Below, in pieces: positions 17,227-24,846 of a stretch of DNA of 64,000 nt. The position numbers and the translations under genes were made by a program. The stretch comes from Pseudomonas sp. dw_612 (GTDB taxonomy: Bacteria; Pseudomonadota; Gammaproteobacteria; Pseudomonadales; Pseudomonadaceae). The number at the start of each line of letters is the position of its first letter. Within the stretch, counting starts at the first letter, position 1. Location: contig NZ_JAAVVC010000001.1 in the NCBI RefSeq assembly GCF_018449725.1, forward strand, positions 310,001 to 374,000, read 5' to 3'. Under the pieces are notes generated by a model, which ran no database searches, had not been told where the DNA came from, and worked only from the letters and a program-made list of their open reading frames with translations.

Positions 17227-17382
17227 ATGAACGAATACAAATTAGGTCTGGATGCCGGCAGTCAAAATCGCTGCAGTCTTTCAAAAAGTAAAACATTGGA
17301 AGTCATTTACCGTATTGATACTCTTAACTATCCTGTAAATGGACGCCCACCTCGAACGCCCTTCGCCTTAGAAGCACAGTAA
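17227..17382 (+). CDS. Small ORF downstream of structured RNA copy 1
   Basis: A 51-residue ORF starting MNEYKLGLDAGSQNRCSLSK with a well-placed ATGGAGC ribosome site 6 bases upstream. There is no signal peptide or recognised domain. Its reality is supported mainly by the upstream structured RNA and ribosome site; the protein may be a shortened relative of the small protein encoded after RNA copy 2. It ends 20 bases before the convergent DUF4062-SIR2 stop. Confidence 0.5.
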   Translation: MNEYKLGLDAGSQNRCSLSKSKTLEVIYRIDTLNYPVNGRPPRTPFALEAQ

Positions 17383-17403
17383 ACAGTCGATACTTACACG
17401 GTA

Positions 17404-18678
17404 TTAGACAGGATCGAAATCCCTTATAAACTCGTCAGCCCGCAGCGCAACACCTTCGAGATTAAACTTATCCAAAATAATCTCATCAATGGGACTCAAA
17501 TAAGGGGACACGTATACCCCTCTCTTGTCCCGATCACGCCCTTCCATTACTTCTTGAATATTACCATCACGCAACGAATGCCCAATAACTACGACAGGAT
17601 TGGCCTGAAGCATCGACCGTACAGATCCAAAGGCGAAATCGCATTTTATGCTGCTATTTAAATCAGAAGTGGTCAATTGTAGTGTTTCAGGTCTAGACAT
17701 CGTCCCAGCCAACTTATAAATAACTAATCGCCCCGAAACCAACTCGACATTTTCAAAGTTCGGTATTACCACTTGAAATGGAATATTTTGACTGACACAC
17801 GCATCCTCAAACAACTCATCAAAATTTGTAGTAATAATTGCTTTGAATTTTCTCACGGCATACTCATGCGCCATCGTTGGTCTTACTGTTTGCGGCGTAT
17901 CAAGCATTTGGCCTACCTTAGCCAGTAGGCCTAGCCTCCCCTTCTTCATTTCAAAATACGAAGCAACCTGGCTAAAGTTGTACAACAATAGATTATGATC
18001 TGAAGTTAAATCCGGCCATAGTTCTTGACCCAGCGCAGCAATCAGAGCATTAGCAGTCGGATATCCAGCAGAAATCGAAAGCCCTGCTCCTGCTATCATC
18101 ACCCAACTCCGCTCGGGCAATAGGAAAGGCTCTGAGCCTTTTTTCAGTACCGTCGGAGAAGGAACTTTTATTGCCAAATCCCGAGACTGAACCCGTTGCT
18201 TTAGAAAACTATCTGTAAACAGGCTAATAAGGGATTCGGACACCTGATCTTCCAAGTCATCTGCCCATTCAAACTCACGCCGAAACAAACCATCACTCCA
18301 GTTGGAAATTTCACTTCGTAGCTTGTCTCGTTTCTTGTCCCGCTTCGCGCCATAAGGTAAGTGTTTTAAAAATGACACCACGGGCACACCAATACTTCGC
18401 GCGTAATCTAATTCAAGATGAGTAACAGACATGCCACGCCCTGCCCCATAACCTTCGGTGGGGACCCAGCCATATGTATCACCTAAAATCAGGACCATAA
18501 GGTGGCATTGCTCTATCTCCGCCTGTATCACTTCCCAACTGGACCTGCCATTAGGGCTCATCGACTCAGCATTCACGGGTTCCACACCAAACTGCAACAG
18601 TTTTTTTATTGTCGCTCGACGCTCATTCTGTAGATCGTCCATAGTACTACTAACAAACGCTCGTAATTTACTTGGCAT
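17404..18678 (-). CDS. DUF4062-SIR2 fusion protein, probable anti-phage NAD-linked effector
   Basis: About 424 residues. The N-terminal half is DUF4062-like (KLRAFVSSTMDDLQNERRAT, LMVLILGDTYGWV, GMSVTHLELDYARSIGVPVV), a TIR-related fold. The C-terminal half has SIR2 motifs in order: MIAGAGLSISAGYPT (NAD loop), AIITTNFDELFEDA (conserved Asn) and VVIGHSLRDGNIQEVM. SIR2 domains in phage defence usually destroy NAD. The usual catalytic His of the KLHG motif is Ala here (IYKLAGTMSRPE). ATG 18678 has AGGGGG upstream; the frame opens to 18696. Base composition is AT-rich compared with the host, which suggests transfer. Confidence 0.8.
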   Translation of the reverse strand: MPSKLRAFVSSTMDDLQNERRATIKKLLQFGVEPVNAESMSPNGRSSWEVIQAEIEQCHLMVLILGDTYGWVPTEGYGAGRGMSVTHLELDYARSIGVPVVSFLKHLPYGAKRDKKRDKLRSEISNWSDGLFRREFEWADDLEDQVSESLISLFTDSFLKQRVQSRDLAIKVPSPTVLKKGSEPFLLPERSWVMIAGAGLSISAGYPTANALIAALGQELWPDLTSDHNLLLYNFSQVASYFEMKKGRLGLLAKVGQMLDTPQTVRPTMAHEYAVRKFKAIITTNFDELFEDACVSQNIPFQVVIPNFENVELVSGRLVIYKLAGTMSRPETLQLTTSDLNSSIKCDFAFGSVRSMLQANPVVVIGHSLRDGNIQEVMEGRDRDKRGVYVSPYLSPIDEIILDKFNLEGVALRADEFIRDFDPV

Positions 18679-19118
18679 CACTCCCCCTAAAACCAAATCG
18701 CAACTATATTAAAAAATATATTTGCACCACATCAAACAAAATACTCGCAACACACACTTTCAATTGCCGCACCGGCACTTAGACCGTTCAAACTTTAACC
18801 GATGGTAACTATTGTTGGCACGGTCGGATTGTCGAATAGATAACTTGACTCTTGAAAAGTGCGTCATCGGTCGCGACGCCTTGAACGAAGACAAATTGAA
18901 GACTGAGGCAAAGGACCATGAGGTTAATTGTTTCAGCATAACGTTCGTTCCCTGAACAGCTTTTATAGTTAATAGCCCGATGCTATCAGCCCGTCTCAGA
19001 CCTGTCTTGCCCATTCCCAGGAGGATGAGCTCATCGTATCCTGTAGCTCTTTGCGCCTCCACAAGCCTAACCCTGATAAACTCCCCACCTCCCAAGCCCC
19101 ACCCAGCCCAGATCCCCA
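18679..19118. other. AT-rich gap between the SIR2 gene and the dusA stub
   Basis: I see no convincing gene here. A leftward open frame of 122 codons overlaps this stretch but has biased, low-quality sequence and no ribosome site. The region near 19,090 is C-rich (cccacctcccaagccccacc) and probably held the original dusA promoter and leader. Confidence 0.4.
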
Positions 19119-19196
19119 ATGCCCCCAATCACCGCCACACTCGCCCCACTCTCCCGCCGCTTCTCCGTCGCCCCGATGATGGATTGGGCGTACTAA
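19119..19196 (+). pseudogene. dusA: Displaced 5' end of dusA
   Basis: A 25-codon stub reads MPPITATLAPLSRRFSVAP, then MMDWAY and stop. The segment SRRFSVAPMMDW is identical to the N-terminal region of the intact dusA at 58825. The insertion cut the gene after this point, so the sequence is the original host start left behind at attL. It may still be transcribed and translated as a short peptide. Confidence 0.88.
19170..19187 (+). other. attL core, 18-bp direct repeat
   Basis: The sequence gccccgatgatggattgg is repeated exactly at 58891-58908. The flanking bases are similar but not identical, as expected from a recombination core inside a conserved coding region (Val-Ala-Pro-Met-Met-Asp-Trp). 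Confidence 0.9.
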
Positions 19197-19707
19197 TCGC
19201 CCTAGCCCCGTAAATAAAGGCCAATAAGCCTACTCTAAACCCTCCGTACCAATTACGTACCAGCAACCTTTGCGCCCCATCAAATCCCCCCCTCTCTCGT
19301 CCGCTGTAGCAAATTTTAAGAAACCGTTTTCGCCTCCAATCAAGCACTGTCGTTGCCATGGTTGAGTTCTCTAAAAAAGGAGTCGGTAACTGTGACAAAC
19401 GAATACTCATCGACGGATGTGCTGGAAATGCTTTAACACAATCAACTAGCCGTGACAGCGACGGCGAACAGCTAAGCGATTACTCCGACTATATTAAATA
19501 AGGTGTAGCCAGCCTGAAGGAACAGGGGCATGACCTGTCGGTAACTATCAGCCAAAAGGGGCCGCTCTGCTGGCGGGGATCGACCAAGCCAAGTCAAGAT
19601 AAGGTTCTGTATGCAAGCGCCATAACACTATTCAGATAGTGGCATTTAGGCATCAATCTGGTAGGGTATGACCTCTTTGGTAATTGAATATTTGCAGGAG
19701 AGATTAC
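19197..19707 (+). other. Leader region of the nuclease gene, no firm gene
   Basis: Short broken frames occur here. One reads from a GTG after AAGGAG near 19,378 (TNEYSSTDVLEML, stop) and a neighbouring frame continues with sense-like sequence (DSDGEQLSDYSDYIK), which looks like the remains of a frameshifted small gene. The last 100 bases probably hold the nuclease promoter. Confidence 0.4.
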
Positions 19708-20652
19708 GTGGAAGGTCTAAAGGTTGAACACTGGCATCAATGGGAAATTCTCTGCTGTCATTTTATGGCTCTTTTTGCGAAAAAAAATTTCGGACAAAAT
19801 GTATTTTACCAATCATATGGAAGCAAAGGTCAAAGTCAATTCGGCATAGACTTAGTCCCGCTGAATAACAATTTTCCTGCAGTAGCGCAGTGCAAACTTA
19901 AGGAAACCTCATTTACTTGGAAGATGCTGGAAGACGAACTTCTAAAAACCAACAATTACAATGGAATCATTGAGTACTACGTATTATTCACCACAGCAAA
20001 CAAGCATACATCTATACAAGACAAAATGACTGAAGGCTACTACACACACCAGCGGTTAAACGGTACAAGCTTTAGGGTTTTTGTAGTCTACTGGTCGTCT
20101 ATAAAGACTCTCGATTTTATCCCTCGCGCAGTTTTGGAAAGCATATTTCCAAGCGCATTCAAAATCGCGATGCCTACCCAGTTGCAAGGCCCTACAACAA
20201 ATGAGTACTTAATTTCACTAAGATCGTTGCGAGTGAACCTCGTGTACCTGCTGCCAGAAATTAAATTAAACTGGCTGGAATATTGGGATTTTTCTCAAGG
20301 CTACGTTCTTTGTAGCTTTTACGACTCTCTGGCAGAACTCAGCATCGATTACAACAGAGTATCAACAGCGCTGAATAACGAAGCCTTATTTGGGTGGCTG
20401 CACGAGGGCTCACGCGCATTGATAGCCGAGACCTTACCTGCGGGCAACAGATTTTTTTCCGCGCTAGAGCAATTCACTTCGTCTATAAATGCGCACATTA
20501 TCGGAAAAACACTACCGGGGGGAGAAGAGATTCTAACTTTAGAGGGTGTCGAGAACCAGCTATGGCGGAGAATTACAAATGAATGGCGTTCTCTGGCAGA
20601 TTACGTTCTGCAAGTATATCGTGAGGACGTATTAGGCGCTTCGCGCCACTGA
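19708..20652 (+). CDS. Mrr-type PD-(D/E)XK nuclease (defence candidate)
   Basis: A 314-residue protein. I choose the GTG at 19708 because AGGAGAG lies 7 bases before it; an upstream TTG would add 8 residues. The N-terminal domain has the restriction-endonuclease core: Glu13 in WHQWEILC, Asp48 in SQFGIDLV, and Gln61-Cys-Lys63 in AVAQCKL. The rest (about 170-314) is mostly helical with no recognised domain (LNWLEYWDFSQGYVLCSFYD). It is followed 215 bases later by a protein kinase gene in the same direction. It probably cuts DNA or RNA in a defence role; target and trigger are unknown. AT-rich. Confidence 0.75.
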   Translation: MEGLKVEHWHQWEILCCHFMALFAKKNFGQNVFYQSYGSKGQSQFGIDLVPLNNNFPAVAQCKLKETSFTWKMLEDELLKTNNYNGIIEYYVLFTTANKHTSIQDKMTEGYYTHQRLNGTSFRVFVVYWSSIKTLDFIPRAVLESIFPSAFKIAMPTQLQGPTTNEYLISLRSLRVNLVYLLPEIKLNWLEYWDFSQGYVLCSFYDSLAELSIDYNRVSTALNNEALFGWLHEGSRALIAETLPAGNRFFSALEQFTSSINAHIIGKTLPGGEEILTLEGVENQLWRRITNEWRSLADYVLQVYREDVLGASRH

Positions 20653-20867
20653 CAGATAAGCTTGAATAGTATTCAGTTGTTGTGCCTTGCTTTCATATAT
20701 CGATAATATCCGATTAGGTCGATAGCCCTCGATTATTGGAAGCTGTCTGTCAAGAGCTGACGCACGAAAGTGACAACCAGGGGGAAATCGGATTACTAGC
20801 TGAGTGCTTACTAGATCAGAGTGTATCAAGGTTGTGAGGACATGATGACAATCAAGAGGACGAGTGA

Positions 20868-22406
20868 ATGAGCATCATTAAATATTTCAAGGCCAACCCT
20901 GTATTGCAAACAGACATAGGGGCATTTGAATTTGAATGTGATTTGGGCCAAGGCGGAAACGCTAACGTATTAAAATTCAATCGTGGTGAAAAACCTTATG
21001 CAATAAAATTCATCCCTCATGGCGACGACTCCAAACTTCGCAGATTCAGGGACGAATTCTTTTGTGCCGCACAGATTCCGACCCATAAAAACATAGTCAT
21101 AACATATCACTTCGATAAGACAACTATCGAGGGCTCCGACTACTCGCTCATCGTAATGAAATTCTACGACAGCACGCTACACAAGATCGGACATATAGCC
21201 AATGATTCTCCTGAAGAGCAAACTGCAAAGGGCGGTCGCTTGTTACAGCAGTTGATGGCTGGGCTTCATCACTTACATACCCACAACATTATACATCGAG
21301 ACATCAAGCCACAAAATATCTTCTACGATGCAGAAGCTGAGTCGTTCGTGATTGGTGATTTAGGGATCGCACACTTTAAAACCGACGAGTTCGCGAAAGA
21401 GGCGCTGACTAAGCCATCCGAGAGGCTTGCAAACTATTTATTCAGTGCCCCAGAGCAAGTTGATAGTAAAGAAAATATCACAGCAGCTGCTGACATCTAT
21501 TCCCTCGCACAAGTCATACAGTGGTTTTTCACTGGGAAAACTATCCGCGGGCTCGGACGCCCGCAGTTTTCGATTAATGCACAGGGAAAACTTCTATCGA
21601 TTTTAGACTCATTCGCAGAGAAGGCCCTCAAACACAATCCTTCTGCACGATTCCAAAGTATCGATGAAATCCAGCAGTTCATCAAAGACAAAACAAAACC
21701 TCCCAAGAAGGATCCTTGGATAAAGCTTCATGATTTCGACGACGTGATTCGGCGATCATTTCCAAAAATCCGAAAGACCGTAGTTACTACAGACCATGCT
21801 GAAATCCTGGCATTTCTCACGCAGTTTCAGAAAGACTGCGAAAAAAATGATTTCTGGTATGTCATGGCTGATGGAGGCGACAACAACTTTTCCGGATTAG
21901 AGCACCTAGACGCGCAAAAGTGGCTGATGAATGATGAAACTGAAATCAGTGTCTCAAAGCTACTTGTTCATCGGGATAACGGGTATTTATACAAGAACTT
22001 TTTCATCCTACTATTAGAACCTGAGGCTCCATTTGCCTGGTCAGATTTTGAAGGCAATCTGATAGAAAGACCTTCGACAGACGGATGGGAGTCTGACTTT
22101 TCTATTTTGATGGATGGAAAACTTTACATTGACCCGGACGAGATAGGCAACGGCTATTATCGTGTTAACAATGAAACCTATAAAGTAGAATACGACCGCT
22201 TTAAGGGTAGGTACAGATATCTTCTCCCGAACGCTGTGATGGTCGTACCAGTGCAAACTGCATCGGCAGTGATGACTGACAAAAGCCCGACGTCGGACTT
22301 TATCAATGCATCAATTCAGGCACAGGACCTCCCTCTAGAAGATCTCAAGCAATATCTCGATGCGACGCGCAGCTACCACAGTACTGAGATCACCCAGTAC
22401 AACTGA
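20868..22406 (+). CDS. Eukaryotic-like Ser/Thr protein kinase with unknown C-terminal domain
   Basis: A 512-residue cytoplasmic protein with a full kinase domain at about residues 20-275: glycine loop LGQGGNANV, Lys47 in YAIKF, catalytic loop HRDIKPQN (143-150), GDLGIAHF in place of DFG, and APEQ (194-197). All key residues are present, so it should be active. Residues 285-512 form an unrecognised domain (ILMDGKLYIDPDEIGNGYYR is typical) with no membrane helix. ATG 20868 follows AGAGGACG and overlaps the stop of a 9-codon frame. Pairing with the nuclease suggests the kinase senses or licenses it. Confidence 0.82.
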   Translation: MSIIKYFKANPVLQTDIGAFEFECDLGQGGNANVLKFNRGEKPYAIKFIPHGDDSKLRRFRDEFFCAAQIPTHKNIVITYHFDKTTIEGSDYSLIVMKFYDSTLHKIGHIANDSPEEQTAKGGRLLQQLMAGLHHLHTHNIIHRDIKPQNIFYDAEAESFVIGDLGIAHFKTDEFAKEALTKPSERLANYLFSAPEQVDSKENITAAADIYSLAQVIQWFFTGKTIRGLGRPQFSINAQGKLLSILDSFAEKALKHNPSARFQSIDEIQQFIKDKTKPPKKDPWIKLHDFDDVIRRSFPKIRKTVVTTDHAEILAFLTQFQKDCEKNDFWYVMADGGDNNFSGLEHLDAQKWLMNDETEISVSKLLVHRDNGYLYKNFFILLLEPEAPFAWSDFEGNLIERPSTDGWESDFSILMDGKLYIDPDEIGNGYYRVNNETYKVEYDRFKGRYRYLLPNAVMVVPVQTASAVMTDKSPTSDFINASIQAQDLPLEDLKQYLDATRSYHSTEITQYN

Positions 22407-22540
22407 CATCACATTGGGACATCCGTACAGGTCGTGGTACTCGCCAATACCATGCTCAGGAGGTCTTCCAACAGAAAGTTTTCGGAGCGGTATAACAACG
22501 CTCTGCAAAATGCCGTTGACCATAGGTTTCAGTTCAACCG

Positions 22541-22594
22541 CGTTATCAGCTTCCCAAGCTGATAACGCGGGTTCGATTCCCTTCACCCGCTCCA
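22541..22594 (+). pseudogene. 3' half of a tRNA-Gly(CCC) gene, fossil attachment site
   Basis: From 22547 the sequence reads cagcttcccaagctg (anticodon stem-loop with CCC), then the T-arm gcgggttcgattccc and the 3' acceptor cacccgctcca. No matching 5' half precedes it, so it cannot fold as a tRNA. Elements that integrate into tRNA genes copy just this half. The anticodon stem is extended to a perfect 12-bp hairpin (22541-22567). Confidence 0.75.
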
Positions 22595-22639
22595 CTATTT
22601 TCAAGGCTTCCAGCGGTGCAGAAGCCTGACTGCTCAAGA

Positions 22640-23349
22640 CTGGTGACAGTTTTGGTGACAGTTTCTCTGTTCGTGCGATTGAGCATAATGCTCACACAGC
22701 GCGCAGAGACCGCAGTCTTCAGGCTTGCCCTCGGAAACCAGTAATTTTGGTATGCCCCTCCCCTATCCTACGTCGAAGCCCTTATTTCATTGGCTTTCGA
22801 AGACGTGGGACAAGGTAATTTTTTAGTAAGGTAGAAGTAAGACAATTACTTATTCCAAAGGTAATTTATTTTTCTGTGGATACCTTATAAATCAATGGGT
22901 TAAGACTGTATTACCTATCTGATTACTCCTGATTACCTTGGGAAGTAATCCAGCGAATTCAATGAATGCGGGGGTTTCAGAGATGCCGTCGCCCTCGTAT
23001 TACGCCATTACCTTTTTCCGACAGCCTCGCGAAAATCCATACTCACTTGCTCAATCGGTACAGAGCAGCCAAGCACCGCGATGGTGCCCCCGAATCCTTT
23101 ACATCCCCCTCGCAGGGAATCGCAGGTTTTTTTCCCCCTGTACTACCCTCCCCAGCGTCGATTCCTTGCCGTCCTCAGCCAGTTGCAGAAGTGCGGAAAA
23201 AAAGACCCATTTAGCCCGCAGGCGTGGTGGGGGGATGACGGCGCGCGCCAGGTAATAATCAGGTCGTCGGGCGGCCAGAAGAGCTTCTGTTCCCATAGTC
23301 AAACATCCACAGCTCGTCGCCCCAGTTCGCATACCGCCCAACCATCAAT
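22640..23349. other. Gene-free region with clustered GGTAAT/ATTACC motifs
   Basis: Between 22814 and 23012 about nine copies of RGTAAT or its inverse occur on both strands (for example aaggtaattt, tgattacctt, ggaagtaatcc). A DnaA-box-like tgtggatac lies at 22875 in the AT-rich centre. The right part (23,020-23,340) is GC-rich and shows nothing clear. The pattern fits a protein-binding array such as an iteron origin or a repressor region; no replication initiator gene is next to it. Confidence 0.45.
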
Positions 23350-23369
23350 TACTGTACATAAAGCCAGTA
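23350..23369 (+). promoter_or_regulatory. LexA box upstream of the zinc-protein/SRAP genes
   Basis: TACTGTACATAAAGCCAGTA fits the Proteobacterial LexA consensus CTG-N10-CAG with the preferred flanking TA and TA. It lies 20 bases before the start codon of the gene at 23389. A second CTGTACAG palindrome follows at 23371. This points to SOS control of the next two genes. Confidence 0.75.
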
Positions 23370-23388
23370 TCTGTACAGTGAATCCCCC

Positions 23389-24117
23389 ATGAATTTCGAC
23401 CAGGCAAAAGCGCTGAGACTTCAGCAGTGGCGCTCGACCCTCGACAATCCCTCCTTCCGAATTCACAACCCGGAGGCGTATCGCCAGACTCTCCACTCGA
23501 TGAGCAAGGACCTGGCCGCCGAGGGGTTGATCGACCCACTTGAACAATTCGACATGGATGAATTAGCGAACGCAGCCTATTGGCATGTCGTCGAGGAGTT
23601 GCACAATTCGCCGCCCCGCTACTGCGGCGCCTCTACCTACGACGTTGTGGCGCGCGGCACAACCGAACTATTCGGACGTATAGGTCGCACAATTTTCCAC
23701 TATGCAAGCTCGCTCGTTGACCCTTCACGGACGACCTATGACGGCAAAATTTATCCAGACGCCGACGGAGCAAACCTTGTGTTCAACGCTTCTAAAGCGG
23801 TTGCGAGAATTACCAACCTCACGATGACCATGCCCGACGGAACGCTGTGTGACCTTGTCGAGACTCGGCGAGTTGTTGACGGCGTCACTTACGAACCGAT
23901 TGACGATCCCGATCTGTACCGCGCTCTGGTCGACACCGCACAAGTCGCCCAGGAGAGCCACAATCTGCGCGCGTTCGAAAAGGCACGCCCGCTTCTCGAC
24001 CTGGCTAGGTTTCACACCTGCCCGACCTGCCTGGATCGTTTTGGGTATCGAGACGATTGCCCGATGTGCGCCGGCAAAGGGTTTGTAACGAAGCAAGTGG
24101 GCACTGGTCTATGTTGA
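23389..24117 (+). CDS. Hypothetical phage protein with C-terminal zinc cluster, SOS-controlled
   Basis: A 242-residue protein. Most of it is unassigned (MNFDQAKALRLQQWRSTL at the start). The C-terminus has CPTCLDRFGYRDDCPMCAGKG, two Cys-x2-Cys knuckles as in the DnaJ zinc domain, so it probably binds zinc. It starts 20 bases after a LexA box and is followed after 24 bases by the SRAP gene, so the two are likely one SOS-induced operon. Function unknown; a role in DNA damage or prophage induction is inferred from the operator and neighbour. Confidence 0.7.
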   Translation: MNFDQAKALRLQQWRSTLDNPSFRIHNPEAYRQTLHSMSKDLAAEGLIDPLEQFDMDELANAAYWHVVEELHNSPPRYCGASTYDVVARGTTELFGRIGRTIFHYASSLVDPSRTTYDGKIYPDADGANLVFNASKAVARITNLTMTMPDGTLCDLVETRRVVDGVTYEPIDDPDLYRALVDTAQVAQESHNLRAFEKARPLLDLARFHTCPTCLDRFGYRDDCPMCAGKGFVTKQVGTGLC

Positions 24118-24141
24118 AAAGCACAACGTGAGGACGGGGCC

Positions 24142-24846
24142 ATGTGCGGAAGACTCTCGCAATACCGAGGCATTCACGACTTCGTGGCGGCGCTGAACAT
24201 GCCCAATGCCCTGGTCAACTCCACCGGCGACCAACCCTTTGAGCGTTACAACGCCGCGCCCACCACGCAACTGGCGATCTTCCATCAGGAAGGCCAATAC
24301 CTACACGCCGACATGGTGCGCTGGGGATGGCGACCGCACTGGGCTAAAGATCGCGCCGCACCGATAAACGCGCGAGTAGAGAAGGTCGCGCACGGTCCTT
24401 TTTTCTGCGCAATCTGGCCGCACCGGGCAATCATCGCTATCGACAACTGGTTCGAGTGGGTGGATGAAGGTGGCCCAAAGAAACGGCCCTACCTCATCCA
24501 ACGGAAAGACCGGGCGCCGCTCCTTTGCGCTGCAATCGGCCAGTACCCCAACGCGGAGCACCCGCCAAGTGAGCACGATGGCTTCGTGATCATCACCGCC
24601 GACAGCGTTGGCGGCATGGTGGATATCCACGACAGGCGACCGGTAACGCTTTCTCCGGAACTGGCGCGCGAGTGGCTTGATCCGGCTACGCCCAAGGAAC
24701 GGGCAGAGTTGATTGCTTTACAAAATGGCGAGCCGCCCGATGCGCTTGAGTGGTTTCAGGTCGCTCCAGCCATTGGAAATGTGCGAAATCAGGACGCAGC
24801 GCTGATAACGCCTATCGGCGAAGTCATCGGCGGAGGGCCAGATTAG
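24142..24846 (+). CDS. SRAP-domain protein, YedK/HMCES family
   Basis: A 234-residue protein beginning MCGRLSQY; Cys2 becomes the N-terminal residue that crosslinks to abasic sites in single-stranded DNA. Other family features are NAAPT (catalytic Asn), the WGWRPHWAKD segment, PINARVEKV, FEWVDEGGPKKRPYLI (Glu) and VDIHDRRPV (His). The family shields abasic sites and self-reverses the crosslink. It is second in the LexA-controlled pair, matching the SOS-associated role known for this family. Confidence 0.9.
   Translation: MCGRLSQYRGIHDFVAALNMPNALVNSTGDQPFERYNAAPTTQLAIFHQEGQYLHADMVRWGWRPHWAKDRAAPINARVEKVAHGPFFCAIWPHRAIIAIDNWFEWVDEGGPKKRPYLIQRKDRAPLLCAAIGQYPNAEHPPSEHDGFVIITADSVGGMVDIHDRRPVTLSPELAREWLDPATPKERAELIALQNGEPPDALEWFQVAPAIGNVRNQDAALITPIGEVIGGGPD

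Noticed and set aside
18760..19128. Leftward 122-codon frame before attL
   Set aside because: No ribosome site or recognisable domain, and it runs across the C-rich dusA leader.
20632..20829. Leftward 65-codon frame between nuclease and kinase genes
   Set aside because: No ribosome site, overlaps the nuclease 3' end; may be a remnant but cannot be supported.
22547..22594. Functional tRNA-Gly
   Set aside because: The acceptor and D-arm 5' half are missing, and the T-stem has a mismatch, so it cannot fold as a tRNA.
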